From positions 380,246,706-380,310,705 of the forward strand of contig NC_085137.1 of NCBI RefSeq assembly GCF_035046485.1: 64,000 nucleotides of DNA, read 5' to 3'. Position 1 is the first letter of the stretch; every line of letters begins with the position of its first letter. The position numbers and the translations under genes were made by a program. The notes below the pieces were generated by a model. The model was given only the letters and a program-made list of their open reading frames with translations, did no database searches and was not told the DNA's origin. This document shows positions 1 to 11,689 of this stretch, in pieces. Source of the stretch: Aedes albopictus. Lineage: Eukaryota > Arthropoda > Insecta > Diptera > Culicidae.

Positions 1-1380
1 TATCGTGGCTGTTTAGGTAACATGATGAACAGTTGCAAGAAAATAGACGCAAGCCATATCAGTGTGTTACGGAACCGATTCCGGGTGTCCCGCCAGAAAT
101 GGTCAAATGTAAAAGAGAACAATACATGCGACATATCAATGACTTATTCAGTAACAGGATACACGGTTAACCAGTACATAATCTCAAACCGTATTTGAGA
201 GAACCGGTAATGTTCCATAACTGGTGATGAGACGAGAAACCCACCGGAAGTGGTAAAATGTAGAAGGGAACCAAACCAGGTCACATCTAGAACTAGTAAT
301 AGTATTTCAGAATCGGTTGCGGGTGTTCCATGGGAAGTGATTAAATAGAAGTGAACCAAATTCGTGCATGCGACACATAAAATCGCAGTTTTTTTCTAAA
401 ATTTGCCGAACGGTTAGCAAGAAAATAGCCTCAGATCACTTTTATATTTTGCTTTTTAGGTAACTCGATGAACAGTTGACAAGAGCATAGTCTCAGTCCA
501 TATGTGAGAAAGTAAGTGGTCAAATGTAAAATTGAACAAAACCCGTGTAAGCTGCACATCAAATAGCGGAATTATAAAAGTGAAAAAAAATAAATGTTAA
601 AGCGATAAATCAAATCGTAGCTTTTTTGATAGCCTGTAAACGTTGGGAAAGATTATAAGTGAAGAAATAGTCAAAATCTTCATATATGCAAGAGTACAAA
701 ATCGTGACCAAATCATATCACACCATTTCAGATTCGTGCAGTGTAAATATATAGTAGGATGGAACAACGTGGAAATCGCATCAACACCGAATAAAGTTTT
801 TTAATCTTCAATCTCTTTTTGCTTCTAAAATTACTGCTCACAATTTGGGTGCGGCTGGTTGAGCCCTCGCTTCTCGCATTGCGATTGAAATTTGATTGGA
901 AAATTTCCATTTTCTTCTTTTTTTTGGTAAGGAGGTCAAATTTCACATGAATCGTGTTACCAATGATACTAAAATTTAGCCTAAAGTGTGCTATAAACAC
1001 TTTGTCGTGGATCACAAAGTGATCTATGATTGTGAATAAAGTCAACCTCCTTCATGCATTAGCTGATGCTCACCCTGCTGCCGTGGTGAATAGAATGGGG
1101 TCATAATGACCCCAATGCACGACTAGGGGTAAGGTGGTCAAGCAGTCAACTAAGAGGTCTGATATTTTTTAGCTATGTTTTGTTGTTGAACATAACATCG
1201 GAATATGTATCATTAATAAGTTTCCCAAATCGATGAAAGCAAAAATTGTTGCTTTTTGAAAGTTAAAATTGTGTTTTTCTATACAAAATGATTCAGGAAC
1301 ATTTTGGCTAACGTCGATGGAAAAATCATGAGTACAGTTTCGACGAGAAAGGCACTATCACCACTAGGTGGATTAATCTG
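1..1380 (-). repeat. Minisatellite-bearing dispersed element, copy A (cut by window start)
   Basis: Right-hand part of an element seen four times in the window (others near 24890, 36570 and 54510). Positions 1-560 hold diverged tandem units of about 170 bp carrying a GGAACCGGTTCC-like palindrome, a GGTCAAATGTAAAA block and a CATGCGACAT block. The inner non-repetitive part (about 560-1340) matches the equivalent part of the copy near 57700-58040. It ends in ACGAGAAAGGC at 1343-1353 followed by a conserved CTAGGTGGATTAAT flank. Orientation is opposite to copies B and C. Short open frames in it are by-products of the repeats. No coding capacity is recognised. Confidence 0.75.
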
Positions 1381-1413
1381 GGTTTTTTGGAGTGAATATT
1401 ACGCAACTCACTA

Positions 1414-1626
1414 GGGTCTTGTACCATTTGGGCAGATGTACCTATTTTGGGCACTTGTCTCTATAACTAAGTCAATTTCAAACCGATTGATTTGAAATTT
1501 TGTTCAGAGTTAGGCACGTACAGTATCTAACTCTGTACAAAAATTCAAATAAATCGGTTTGAAATTGACTTAGTTATAGCGACAAGTGCCCAAATTAGGT
1601 ACACCTGCCCAAATGGTACAATACCC
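1414..1626. mobile_element. Palindromic MITE with TA duplication
   Basis: Two arms of about 100 bp are near-perfect inverted repeats: both carry TTGTACCATTTGGGCAG, GGGCACTTGTC and TAACTAAGTCAATTTCAAACC. It is bounded by TA at 1412-1413 and 1627-1628. There is no coding capacity. The TA duplication suggests mobilisation by a Tc1/mariner-type transposase, but that assignment is inference. Confidence 0.75.
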
Positions 1627-1628
1627 TA

Positions 1629-1974
1629 TAACAATCCGTTTCCGACATTCTTAGCAAACTGCAGTAGAATCACTTGGCATGATACGGGACCTCGCAATGC
1701 AGGCTACTGGCTCCGCCAAAGCTCCACTCCTCAATGAGGCAGCAAGCAACACACTCACTGTCTCGTTATGATGATTGCTGTCACCGATGCTAACTAGGGG
1801 AAGGACACGCAAGGGTAATATCACTAATCATTATTCACACCCCATATTTGGATATTTGAAACTCCTATAAGAGTTTGTCAAATAAATTCAACTGGAGTCT
1901 TCAAAGACAATCAAGAAGTCTATCATCTGTTTTAAGGAATCTCGTCTGAATTTTTGGAAGTTTTCATCAATTCA
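1629..1974. other. Unassigned spacer
   Basis: AT-rich sequence between two small palindromic MITEs. I see no gene, tRNA or named repeat in it. Confidence 0.5.
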
Positions 1975-1976
1975 TA

Positions 1977-2072
1977 GAGCTACTTCGGCACTGCAGTCTT
2001 GGGGAATTAAACGATAGGAAAAATCTAAAACTATCGTTTTAATTTTCCAAGACTGCAGTGCCGAAGTAGCTC
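1977..2072. mobile_element. Very short palindromic MITE
   Basis: A 96-bp hairpin whose arms share GAGCTACTTCGGCACTGCAG and AATTAAACGATAG in inverted orientation around a loop of about 13 nt. It is flanked by TA at 1975-1976 and 2073-2074. No coding capacity. Confidence 0.7.
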
Positions 2073-2076
2073 TATA

Positions 2077-2955
2077 GATCGTAACAGTCGAACTCTCCTT
2101 ATCCCTATTTCATCAATTCTTCAGATCAAAAATGTCGCTTAAATGGATACCCTAGTTTCTAGTACAGTGATGACCTGATTGCTTTTTTGTTTGGGTCCAT
2201 CAAAATAGCAGGGAGAGGGAGAAAAAAACAGATTACGAAGTGTATTACGCTTCAGTGTAAGAAATATTCCTAAGCGTTTAAACAGTTGAATTATAACAAC
2301 CTCTTTCTCCCAGACATAACATCCCTACTGGAAAACAGCCTTTTCAGCCTTTTAATATGAACCATAAGCACCGAGTGAAGAAAAAGCGGAATCGGTTCAG
2401 GCAGCTAGGATTGAACCAAATGTGCGCAATTTTAAAATGATTAATGCAAAATGACCCTCACTATGCAGTGATTGTCAGTTGCCAGAAGATTACAATCAAA
2501 GCATTCAATAATTTATTTTACTAACCGTTGCATTACAATAATAACCCTTTCGGGACGGAGCCCAAAAAAGTGAAATATCCATAATTGCTCAACTTTGGCT
2601 CTCCAGAACTCTTAGATTTCTCAAAAAAGCAACAAATATTTCTTCTCATTTGAAAAAAAAACTACTCTTTATCTTTCGATTTCTAGCTATGACTACATAG
2701 ATGAATCGGAAAAAAATATGCGACTGATGAAACATTTTCATTTTTAACGTTTTTTGAAAACCGTTTGTCTACCTTGTTGTGGTAAATTGCATAGATAATG
2801 TTAACGAATGTTTGTTTACACACAAAAAAGTATAAGTAATGGCTGAATTATTGAAACAGTTTACATCACATAAAACAAAGTATAAACAGATGAAAAAATA
2901 CGCAAAACTGTTACCGCTCAACAGCACAATTGTGCTGGTTTGTTACGAAAGGGAT
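2077..2955. other. AT-rich spacer without recognised gene
   Basis: No open frame or structure that I can assign. A weak resemblance to SINE 3' tails (CCCTACTGG near 2315) is too short to call. Confidence 0.45.
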
Positions 2956-2960
2956 AAAGA

Positions 2961-3143
2961 GGAGCGGATCTGGTGTGATGGTTAAAGCACGTGACTATCA
3001 CGCCAAGGACCTGGGATCGAATCCCACTTCCGTCAAACTCACAAAATATGAGTTCTTCCTTCGGAAGGGAAGTAAAGCGTGGGTTTTCGAGATGAACTAG
3101 CCTTGAGCTAAAAATCTCGTTAATACATATACATAAAAAACGA
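2961..3143 (+). mobile_element. tRNA-derived SINE, family 1
   Basis: The 5' part is tRNA-like: a GGTGTGATGGTTAA segment in the box A position and a box B match GGATCGAATCC at 3014-3024. It is followed by a non-tRNA body (TTCCTTCGGAAGGGAAG hairpin, GATGAACTAGCC) and an A-rich end. A second copy lies at 12905-13080. Expected to be transcribed by RNA polymerase III and moved by a LINE reverse transcriptase. It resembles mosquito Feilai-type SINEs, but the exact family is not certain. Confidence 0.7.
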
Positions 3144-3159
3144 TTATAAATAAAACTGA

Positions 3160-3405
3160 ATCAACCATTCTTCGCCACAACACTCAGTTCGTGACTGCAG
3201 TTCTCCATCCTCGGCCATGTCCCGCGATCGTTCTGCACCTGGTCCGAATACCTTGCACGCAGTGCAATCAGGTTTTCTTGGACCAACCGGATCTCTACAC
3301 CAGCTTTGTATTGTGGTTGTCAGGCATTCTCACAATATGCACTGCCTATCGTATCTTTCCAGCTTTTACCACCTTCCGGGCAGGGATGGAAAATGATGAA
3401 GATTG
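3160..3405 (-). pseudogene. Decayed 3' end of an RTE-clade retrotransposon
   Basis: Read on the minus strand, this matches the last part of the RTE open frame seen at 22690-22930 (CACCTGGTCCG, ACCAACCGGAT and GGCATTCT blocks), with indels that break the frame. It represents the extreme C-terminus downstream of the reverse transcriptase. It is an older insertion than the nested copy next to it. Confidence 0.65.
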
Positions 3406-3409
3406 CAAC

Positions 3410-3768
3410 TGAGCAGACACAAACCAAAACAAACATACTCGTGAACAACAGGGGCCCGAGAATACTCGCACTTCTCTATTCGTGAGTTAACGAAACTGGC
3501 AAGCACTCGCATGTGACTCGCGAAGCTTCATGAGTTTTTTGCATTTTGACGAAAAACGCATTTTAACGACTGAAAGTGCTGCTTTTCAGGAACAATGAAG
3601 CATAAAGCATTCGTTTATGTTGGATAATCACTGGATTTGCTATTATAACCACAACAAAATGCACTTCCCGTACCTCCACTAGTTCTTCACGAATAAAAGC
3701 TCATGGGTGTTTCTGTTTTTGTTTTGCTTCTTACTCACGAAGCAAGCGGGTGCGAATAAACTCACACA
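3410..3768. other. Unassigned AT-rich flank of the nested transposon cluster
   Basis: No gene recognised. It contains GTGAGT/ACTCACGAAG-type motifs partly mirrored beyond 7510, so it may belong to an older repeat that the hAT-like element hit. Confidence 0.35.
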
Positions 3769-3904
3769 CTGTTTACTAGGCCTGTCCAGCTTTTCAAAAA
3801 TGTTCTCTGATTCTCAAGTCCACCCCCATATTTTGATTGGCATCCTAAAAGAAGTAACTGGTCAAAATTTCAGCCAAATCCGTTGAAATTAAGAGGTGCA
3901 TCAA

Positions 3905-6900
3905 ATCATACATACATACATTTATTTGTTCGACATCATTAAGACAAGACATAATCAACAATAGTACGCCACAATACTCGGTTCGTGGCTGCCGCTCTCC
4001 ATCATCGGTCACGCCCAATGCTCGCCAAGTCACGCTTCAAGAGGCCTCCGTCTTTATCCCTGCATATTTCGGCACGCGGCACGAAGCCGTTGCGGGATGC
4101 GTTGAGCTTCTGATAGAACTTCCGTGTGTCTTGGGAACGGCACAGCAGTTCCATTTCTTCACACTCCGCTTCTTCCAGGCGGCGCTTTTTCTCCCGAAAG
4201 AGGCGGGTCTGCTGTTTCCGCTTCTGTTTATAACGTTCCACGTTCTGTCGAGTCCCTTGCTCAGAGTGTCTGTATGCACAAATCACAATATGAGATTGAG
4301 AAAAGTTGGCTGTGTGCACATGAAAATTCCTTGAGCTTGAGACTCGCGATGTTTGTGCACATCACATTAGCACTGCGAGTCTCAATGAGCCATCTCAATG
4401 AGACAAGCTCCAGTACCTTTACCTACCTGTCATCATGAGAAAAAGTTTGCGTTGCAAGTTTTGAGGTGAGTTCTTATGAAGTAGATTTAAATTATTTGTT
4501 GTTTTTTGTAGCTTCAAGAGTGCATTTATTCCTGAGATACAATATCCGTGCGCTTACGCAAAGGCCGTTTTCGCGGAAACTCTTGGCTTTACTCACTGCA
4601 TATCGTACTCCGTGGATATTCCTCATCACTGGGATGCAGGCTGCAGTTTCTCAAAGAATTATTCATCCCGAGGATTCCAAATAAAATCGACTTCGGGGTT
4701 TCTAATCTCCAGAAGATACAAACCACGCATTTTTCTTTTATTTTTTAATTATCCGTAAATGCAAAATCGTTCTAAAGCCACATATGTGATGTTGTGTAAT
4801 TTATATAATACAACGACCTACATAATTCTTTATTTTTCCCTAATATTGAACCTGAAAAGTCTACAAAATAGTCGTCTGTTAATTCCGCAATGGTTAGAGG
4901 TGAGTCTTGTTAGAGTTTGAAAGATCTTGCGTGTCAAAATCGAGAAAAAATGTAATAAGGGATCAACCCCGTTAAATAAATAAACTAGGGATCAAAAAGG
5001 TTTAGGCATTTTGAGAATACATCTCCAAAGTAAGGTTTTGAGGTCGAAATGTCCGCCCCATACATCACGGTATGCCTGACATAGCCTAGAGAGTAGATTA
5101 ACACACATCATTATATTTCTTGTTTACGAACGAATCCATTTTCGAATAAAGGTAAATCGATTACATTCCCGTTCACGCAAGCGAAATCAATCGAATCCAT
5201 ATTCGAGCAAACCAAATACGTTCAAAAGCAGATATCCGTCCATAAACAAGAATGAGGGCAATTATGTGTGCTAAATTTGTAGAAACTGATAGAACAAGTA
5301 ATTGCTAAATTACATCTGACGAGGATCTCAATGAGACGAGTCTCACGAGACGTCTCATTGAGACGCGTACACTAGAAATTTTATGCGCGTGCTATGATCT
5401 CAAATCTCACAAATTTCGTGAAACGCATTTCAAACAAGCGCATAGCACACTGTCTCATTCATGTATACATGAGATTTCAGACACTCTGCCCTTGCTGCAG
5501 CATTACCGCCCTCGCTGCATTCTTCTCCTCCAAAACCGTTCTGCACTCTTCGTCGAACCATTCGTTCCGTTGATTCCGTTTCACGTACCCGATGGTGCTC
5601 TCGGCTGCGTCGTTGATGGCTGCTTTCACTGTACTCCAGCAGTCCTCTAGAGGGGCCTCATCGAGCTCGCCCTCGTCTGGCAACGCGGCTTCGAGGTTCT
5701 GCGCGTATGCTGAGGCGACATCCGGTTGCTTCAGTCGCTCTAGGTTGTACCGTGGCGGTCGCCGGTACCGTACATTGTTGATGACGGAGAGTTTTGGGCG
5801 CAATTTGACCATCACCAGATAGTGGTCGGAGTCGATGTTGGCGCCACGATAAGTCCTGATGTCGATAATGTCGGAGAAGTGCCGCCCGTCAATTAGAACG
5901 TGGTCGATTTGAGATTCCGTCTGCTGTGGTGATCTCCAGGTGTAACGATAAGGGAGGCTGTGTTGGAAAAAGGTGCTACGTATGGCCATATTTTTGGAGG
6001 CGGCGAAATCAATGAGTCGTAGGCCGTTTTCGTCCGTCTGCTGGTGGGCGCTGAACTTACCAATCGTCGGTCTGAATTCCTCCTCCTGGCCTACCTGAGC
6101 GTTCAAATCTCCTATGATGATCTTGATGTCGTGGCTTGGGCAGCGATCGTACTCGCGTTCGAGCTGCGCGTAAAATGCGTCCTTGTCATCATCAGTACTT
6201 CCGGAGTGTGGGCTGTGCACGTTTATTATGCTGAAGTTGAAGAATCGGCCCTTGATCCTCAACCTGCACATTCTTTCGTCGATCGGCCACCAACCGATCA
6301 CGCGCCTCTGCATATCACCCATCACGATAAAAGCTGTTCCCAGCTTGCGTGTATTGCCGCAGCTCTGGTAGATGGTATGATTACCTCTAAACGTTCGCAC
6401 CATGGATCCTGTCCAACACACCTCCTGCAGCGCTACGATGCCGAACCCGCGGTCCTTCAGTAGATCGGCGAGTATGCGGGTGCTCCCAATGAAGTTGAGA
6501 GATCGGCAGTTCCACGTACCGAGTTTCCAATCGCAAGTCCTTTTTGTTCGCTGGGGTCGTTGCCGTTGGTCTCGGTTCGTATTATTCTGTTGCTGATTTT
6601 CCGTTACAATGTTTTTTTACGGCTGGCTCGTAGGGCCTGACACCAACCCCCTACTTTCCGGAGGACCATAGTGCACAGTTGAGCTTAGAGTCCTTCCCTG
6701 GCACTCGGACGTAGATCAGCCGCCCCTAACATGGGGATCAGACGCTGTTGTGAGCCGCTCCTCCTGGAGAACAGACGCTCAGGTTTGCCGAAGCAAACCC
6801 CCCTTCCCTGTCAGCCTACGACCAAAGTTCCCACCGGGGTTGGTTACCCGATCTTCCCTAAGGTTGCTCATAGTTTCCGGCCGGTACCGCGTGGAGGTAG

Positions 6901-6985
6901 GGATAGGAGTTGCTGGGCAGAGGCTAGTGGATCACAATGGGATCTGAATTGCGCAGCATACCCAGCCTTTACCGTGCCAGCGTGA
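3905..6985 (-). pseudogene. RTE-clade retrotransposon (JAM1-like), RT-deleted and interrupted
   Basis: A defective non-LTR retrotransposon. Its 5' region (about 6600-6985) is followed by an apurinic-type endonuclease domain in one open frame from about 6540 to 5489. It begins KLGTWNCRSLNF and contains GDLNAQVG, RYTWRSPQQTESQIDHVLI and DSDHYLVMVKL, the family's catalytic Asp, Asn and His motifs. The frame is broken by a MITE at 4262-5488 and resumes at about 4253 (QNVERYKQKRKQQTRLF). At about 4040 it jumps from the linker straight to the extreme C-terminus (RDLASIGRDR), so the reverse transcriptase is deleted. The 3' tail is a TACA-rich end near 3905. It cannot move itself. Confidence 0.85.
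4262..5488. mobile_element. hAT-like MITE inserted in the RTE relic
   Basis: A 1227-bp element with 11-bp perfect inverted ends CAGAGTGTCTG (4262-4272) and CAGACACTCTG (5478-5488). It is bordered by a perfect 8-bp duplication CCCTTGCT at 4254-4261 and 5489-5496. The RTE reading frame is interrupted exactly at this point. An 8-bp duplication plus a CAG-type terminus is typical of hAT elements. The interior has repeated GTCTCATTGAGAC-like palindromes (near 4395 and 5330-5365) but no transposase frame. Confidence 0.85.
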
Positions 6986-7509
6986 TTGCACCCGAAAAGC
7001 TAGTTTTTAGATCACATTTGGCTTTCACGAATTTTAGTAATTTTTGCTCAACTCCTACAGCATTGGTGCCAAAAAAGCAAATAACCAAAAAACATTGGAG
7101 AATATGATGCCGTTTTAAAAAATCCAACTTATTACGTATATTAGGGTATTCCAGAACAAAACCTATAAAAAAATCAACTTTTTAAGATTTTTCTGATTAC
7201 AAATGTGATAATTACACATCTTTCCTTCAATTTTATTGGCACACGTTTCTCGGAGAAGTTGTAGCAAACAAGTATAGCTTTCAATTTCTGCCAAAAGAAT
7301 TAAGTTTTGACATGTTTTAGTGTAGTTATGATTTTTTGAAATTCAAAAATAGTCGAAAAACACAAAATTGATTTGATGCACCTTTTAATTTTAATGGATT
7401 TGGCTGAAATTTTGACCAGTTACTTCTTTTAGGATGCCAATCAAAATATGGGGGTGGACTTGAGAATCAGAGAACATTTTTGAAAAGCTGGACAGGCCTA
7501 CTGTTTACT

Positions 7510-8120
7510 CTCGGAATCGTGAGTAAGCCTTGTGTTGGTTTTACATTCGCGAATTGCTTCATGAGGAGAGTAATTCCATCACTGCTTCCGGGTCCTAGGT
7601 ACGCCGTAGAGTGCCGCTAAAGATGGACCCAAGCACCCGTCGCTCGAGCACTGGATAGCTTCCTTGACTTCCCACAACGTGGGAGTTGGCTCGTTGTTGC
7701 TCCATGCTGTACTGACATTCATGCTATGTAATACCGATAAGTCATCAGATAGACAGTGCCTGAAGCACTCGACAATTCAAAAATAATTACTCTTCCCCTC
7801 TGACATTCATGTACATTTCACACAACAGAGACGTGTAGGTGTTCATCTTATTCGATTCGAAGGAAATTTGGATTGTGAAAAGGAACAAACCATATGCATT
7901 AGTGGAATCGAGTTCAGTTCTGTGCCTTCAGGGGATGGAGTGTCTTCATAGCTTGGAGGAAAGAAGCGCCCATCTAGCGAATTGGGAGTCGTGAATTCGA
8001 TTCTCACCGGAGCACGTGGATTTCTTTTCGCAATTCAAATATCAATTTGTTCATCAACCACGTGCTTCTGTTATGTGTATGAATGTCAAAGCAATCAAAC
8101 GTTCTAATTTCCACTTTGCT
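7510..8120. other. Mixed repeat remnants with a possible tRNA-like segment
   Basis: Around 7630-7660 there is a CACCCGTCGCTCGA block that also occurs in the RTE frame near 23030, suggesting a tiny RTE-related remnant. Around 7960-8030 a GAATTCGATTCTCACC stretch resembles a polymerase III box B, but no convincing box A or cloverleaf was found. Nothing else is supported. Confidence 0.3.
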
Positions 8121-8149
8121 TGGTCAGCCTAAGCGAAAATCAAGAAATT

Positions 8150-8880
8150 GATATCTAGAAGAATGCCTGACAAAATTCTTGAAGGATCCCCGAAGGGAAT
8201 GCCAGAGAATGTTTGGTATTTTTTTGATAAATCCTTGGAGGAATGCTTTTTGGAATCTCTGAGTGATACTCTGAAGAAATTCTTATAGGGACTCGATGGA
8301 TAAACTTCAGAAAATTCCATTATATATTACTTGTTAGAATCTTGAAAGCATCCTTGACGGCCCTAGGGAAACTCCTGGATGAATCACTGATGAAATCCCT
8401 GATTAAATCTCTAGTTGAATCCCATCAGGAGACTTTGAAAAAATTCATGAAGTTATTCCTGGACAAGTCCCAGGTGAATTTTCTAAAAAAAATCCCTGGT
8501 GAAATTCTTGGAATAAATTTTAAGGAATTACGGGGGTATTTCTTGGAGGTATTCTTACAGAAAAAAAAACCTTGAGAAATTCCTAGTTGAATCCTTGGAC
8601 TCATTCCTAAAGTTATTTGTATCCCTGCTGGAAACCCCTGAAAGAATCCTTAAAATAAACCTTGAATGAATTTTTGTACAAATCCCGGGCGAAAGTAAAA
8701 AAAAAAATCTCTGGTGAAATGCTTGGAGGAGTTCATGAAGAAATCCTTAGCGGGACTCTAGAGGAAAAAAACCAATCATTGAAAAATCAAAATCCAATTC
8801 TTACAATAACCCCTGGATCCTTAGATACATTTCTGAGAAATACCAGGAGGAGTCCCTAGTGAAACTCTTGGAGTAATTTA
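8150..8880. repeat. Degenerate ~24-nt interspersed repeat block
   Basis: Dense, irregular copies of a motif close to AATCCCTGGAGGAAT and TCCTGAAGAAAT. The period is roughly 24 nt and the copies are diverged. All frames give leucine, glutamate, lysine and serine-rich peptides with no domain, so the open frames here are not taken as genes. The same motif family recurs at 9680-10440, 11690-12420, 22030-22430, 24190-24440, 30690-30910, 50750-51010 and 51470-51620. Confidence 0.6.
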
Positions 8881-9675
8881 TTTAAGAATGAAAGCACGCG
8901 TCGGATTGGGACGTATTTCAGAGGAAACAGAAAAAGAATCCTTCACCAATCCGATACTAATCATCATATATCAAACCATTATTTGTAATATCAGATTGGT
9001 ACTAGAATTGAATGAGCTTTGAACAATTTTTTGCCCTTTTCAAATAACGCAGCGAGATTTGTTTGGTTCGTTATAAGCATATGATACAAAAGGACTGAAG
9101 ACTGAAATGACTATTGATTATGAAATCATGAGTTGAAAAAAAAAAATTGGTACAATCGGATCAAAAAGCTGATAAATCCGATATACTTGCACAAAATTAG
9201 AGGATGATGAAATCAGGTCACCACTGTATTTTGGATGTCAATGCGATTTGTATGAATTAAAAGAATTCACTTTTTCCCTATGTTGGTGTTAAAAAAACAA
9301 TCGTATAGCATACGTACATATCCGTTTGTGAGGACTGCTCAATTTTTAAAGCGGACAAGTTTGCATTGCTATTAAAAGAAGACCCGTACCTAGTTCGAAT
9401 TTCACCAGCCTTGGTAAGTTGCTACGTGCACTATATAAACAGATAATGATCCTTATTGAATTGAATAAAAATAATAGGAATTTCTTAGACGTGTGCAAAA
9501 TCTTGTTTTAACTGCCAAAAATCGAAAACAAAAAACAATGAAAAATGGTATAAAGTTTGAATTTTTTAGTGTGCACCGTGCTGCAACAGTATTACTGATA
9601 AACATTATGGCAACATATAAACTCGTGAAAAGCTATAAACATATTAAACCGATAGTTAAGAACTAAGAACTACCT
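8881..9675. other. AT-rich intronic sequence, nothing assigned
   Basis: Contains two copies of a TCGGATTGGNACGTA/TCAGATTGGTAC-like phrase but no clear terminal repeats and no plausible coding region. Confidence 0.4.
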
Positions 9676-9679
9676 TTAG

Positions 9680-10440
9680 AAATATCAAGGGAAAATCCTG
9701 AAATTATCTCTACATGAGCCCCTGCAGAAATTTTTCTAGAGATGATGATGAATTTCTAATTGAATCTCTGGAAAATTATTCTAAGAAACCATTGGACGAA
9801 TTTATGTTAGCGTATTTGAAAGAATGTTTAAAGTAATCTTTGTAGAAATGTGTGAAGAATTCCCTGGAGAAATCTTCAAATGCTTTTCTAAACGAATCCC
9901 TAGATGAATTTCTGAGGTAATCTTTGAGTTTCAGGAGGAACTCATGGAAATCAACATTAAAGAATTCATGGATAAATTTATGGAGAAATTCTCAAAAAAT
10001 TTCGTCAAGAAAATCTTTTGCAGTAAGCCATGGAGCAATTTTGAAAGCTATCAAATGAAGTTTTCTTGATGGAATCCATCAATTAATTTATGAAGGTATT
10101 TAATAAAAAAAATCTGTAGGAATCTCCAGGGAAATTTCTCAAGGTATTCCTGGAAGAATTTCTGAACAAAACTTCGGAAGAATGGAGGAATTCAGAGGAA
10201 ATCCATTAAAGGTGCTCTAGATAAGTTTTTTGAGAAATTTTCAGAGAAATCTCGAAAGCTAATTTTGGAACAATTTTTGAATAAACCCATGGTATAAGTT
10301 TTAAACGAACTTTAGAAAGGAATCCATCAAAAACTTTCTGGAGGGTATTTTTTTAAATATTTTCTGAAGGAATCCAAGTAAGGCTTTATAAAGAAGTTCT
10401 TTAATTATTTTTTTTTATGATAATCTCCAGAAAACTTTGG
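9680..10440. repeat. Degenerate ~24-nt interspersed repeat block
   Basis: Same motif family as 8150-8880 (GAAATTTCTGAAGGAATTCC-like units with many substitutions and indels). No coding capacity. Confidence 0.55.
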
Positions 10441-10472
10441 AAAAAATGTAATGGAAACTATAAGTGTTATTA

Positions 10473-11679
10473 CCTGAGCAGAAGAAAATAACAAGTGAAT
10501 AACATATTTAGGTACCCAAGTAACACACTTGTCACAGAAGAGTCACGGCGGCGCAGGTTTTTGTTGCGCAGAAGTCACTGTGACTCACTTCTAACAAATA
10601 AATACTTGTTTGCTAGAAGTTAGTCATAGTGACATCTGCGCAACAAATACCTGCGCCGCCGTGACTCCTCTGTGTCAAGTGTGTTACTTGGGTATTTATC
10701 TTAAATACTACCATACCTTGATATGCCCTTCCTTAGGTGGTAATAAAAGGCAAAATAACAAAAAGGAATAGGGGAGGAAGGGGTAACCCCGTCACCTTAA
10801 GCATTTGGATTTTTAAAAATAAATGTAAGATGAAAATTGATATTTTCAGTACGCAGAATATTTGATTCATTAGTTTTTTAAAAGACTTGTGCATTATAAT
10901 TGTCAAATTATGTTAATTCTGGCGAACAATGCACATAACACAACCATAGAAAATATTGATGTTTTTAATTCAGTGCGGGTAACACCGTCACCCCTATGGG
11001 GTAAGTCCGTCATATATATTTTTATATTGATTCTTTTGAAGATTTCAATTTTAAAATATTTTCAATACATTTTTAAAGTGCAGTGATGGTTTACCAATCA
11101 TTCTACAGTCGATACTCTTGTAAAATCACTGGTCGGGGGCGCAATTGGAATCCGCTTAATAGGAGACTAAGCTTATGGAACTTGGGCTTTTTGGGGGTGT
11201 GACCAATTATCCCGGGTGTGTTAAGAGATAGCGCAATACTTGCTTCGGCAAAGTTTTAGGGTTTGAAAAGATCTACCATTTAGAACTTTGGTTCATATGA
11301 TTAGTTGGTAACTTGGCCGCCAGAAGCGCCACCAACAGTTTGATGCTAAATTTCACTACAGGAACCATATTAGGTTGTCAAGCAAACGTTACGATATGCG
11401 ACAGCTCAAGACTCTGATAATTAGAAATAGTTTCTTCGGAAAAAAATATTGGATTCGCTAATAACTCACAGATGATGAGTTACGAATCTTGTTCTTCGGT
11501 TATTTTCACTGCTAAACCAACAAATACTACATCAATACCAAACTCTGCTCAAATGCCTCCAACTGTTATTGTGATGTTCTTATAATATTTCGAAGAAAAA
11601 CGCAGCAATAACATTCATAGGTATTAGAGCACATGTTGATTTTCGCATGTTATTTGTAAGGTATGCCCTTCTGCTCGGG
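10473..11679. mobile_element. TA-flanked element with CC(C/T)GAGCAG ends
   Basis: Left end CCTGAGCAGAAG after TA (10471-10472); right end CTTCTGCTCGGG before TA (11680-11681). Related ends occur at 35212-36093 and 60879-61284, together with shared inner phrases such as AAGGTATG next to GCCCTTCTGC. The interior is non-coding, contains a GGGGTAA-rich stretch (10770-11010), and hosts the palindromic MITE at 10513-10694. The transposase source is unknown; TA flanks suggest the Tc1/mariner group. Confidence 0.6.
10513..10694. mobile_element. Palindromic MITE inside the TA-flanked element
   Basis: Near-perfect inverted arms of about 80 bp sharing TACCCAAGTAACACACTTG, GTCACGGCGGCGCAGGT and TGTTGCGCAGA. 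A short AT-rich loop lies near 10600. It interrupts the host element close to its left end, so it is the younger insertion. Confidence 0.75.
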
Positions 11680-11689
11680 TAACGAATCC

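Larger units (their letters stand above)
3777..7500. mobile_element. hAT-like long-TIR element hosting nested insertions
   Basis: The ends are inverted repeats of about 125 bp: TAGGCCTGTCC at 3777-3787 and its complement at 7490-7500, followed on each side by matching blocks (AAAGCTGGACAGG, CCCCCATATTTTGATTGG, GGTCAAAATTTCAGCCAAAT). A perfect 8-bp duplication CTGTTTAC flanks it at 3769-3776 and 7501-7508, which fits hAT transposition. The original element was short and non-coding; most of its present length is an RTE retrotransposon that landed in the left arm and the MITE inside that. Sequence at about 6990-7380 is the rest of the original interior. Confidence 0.8.

Noticed and set aside
7960..8040. 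tRNA gene with box B GAATTCGATTCTC
   Set aside because: No cloverleaf or box A found; left as a possible SINE trace.
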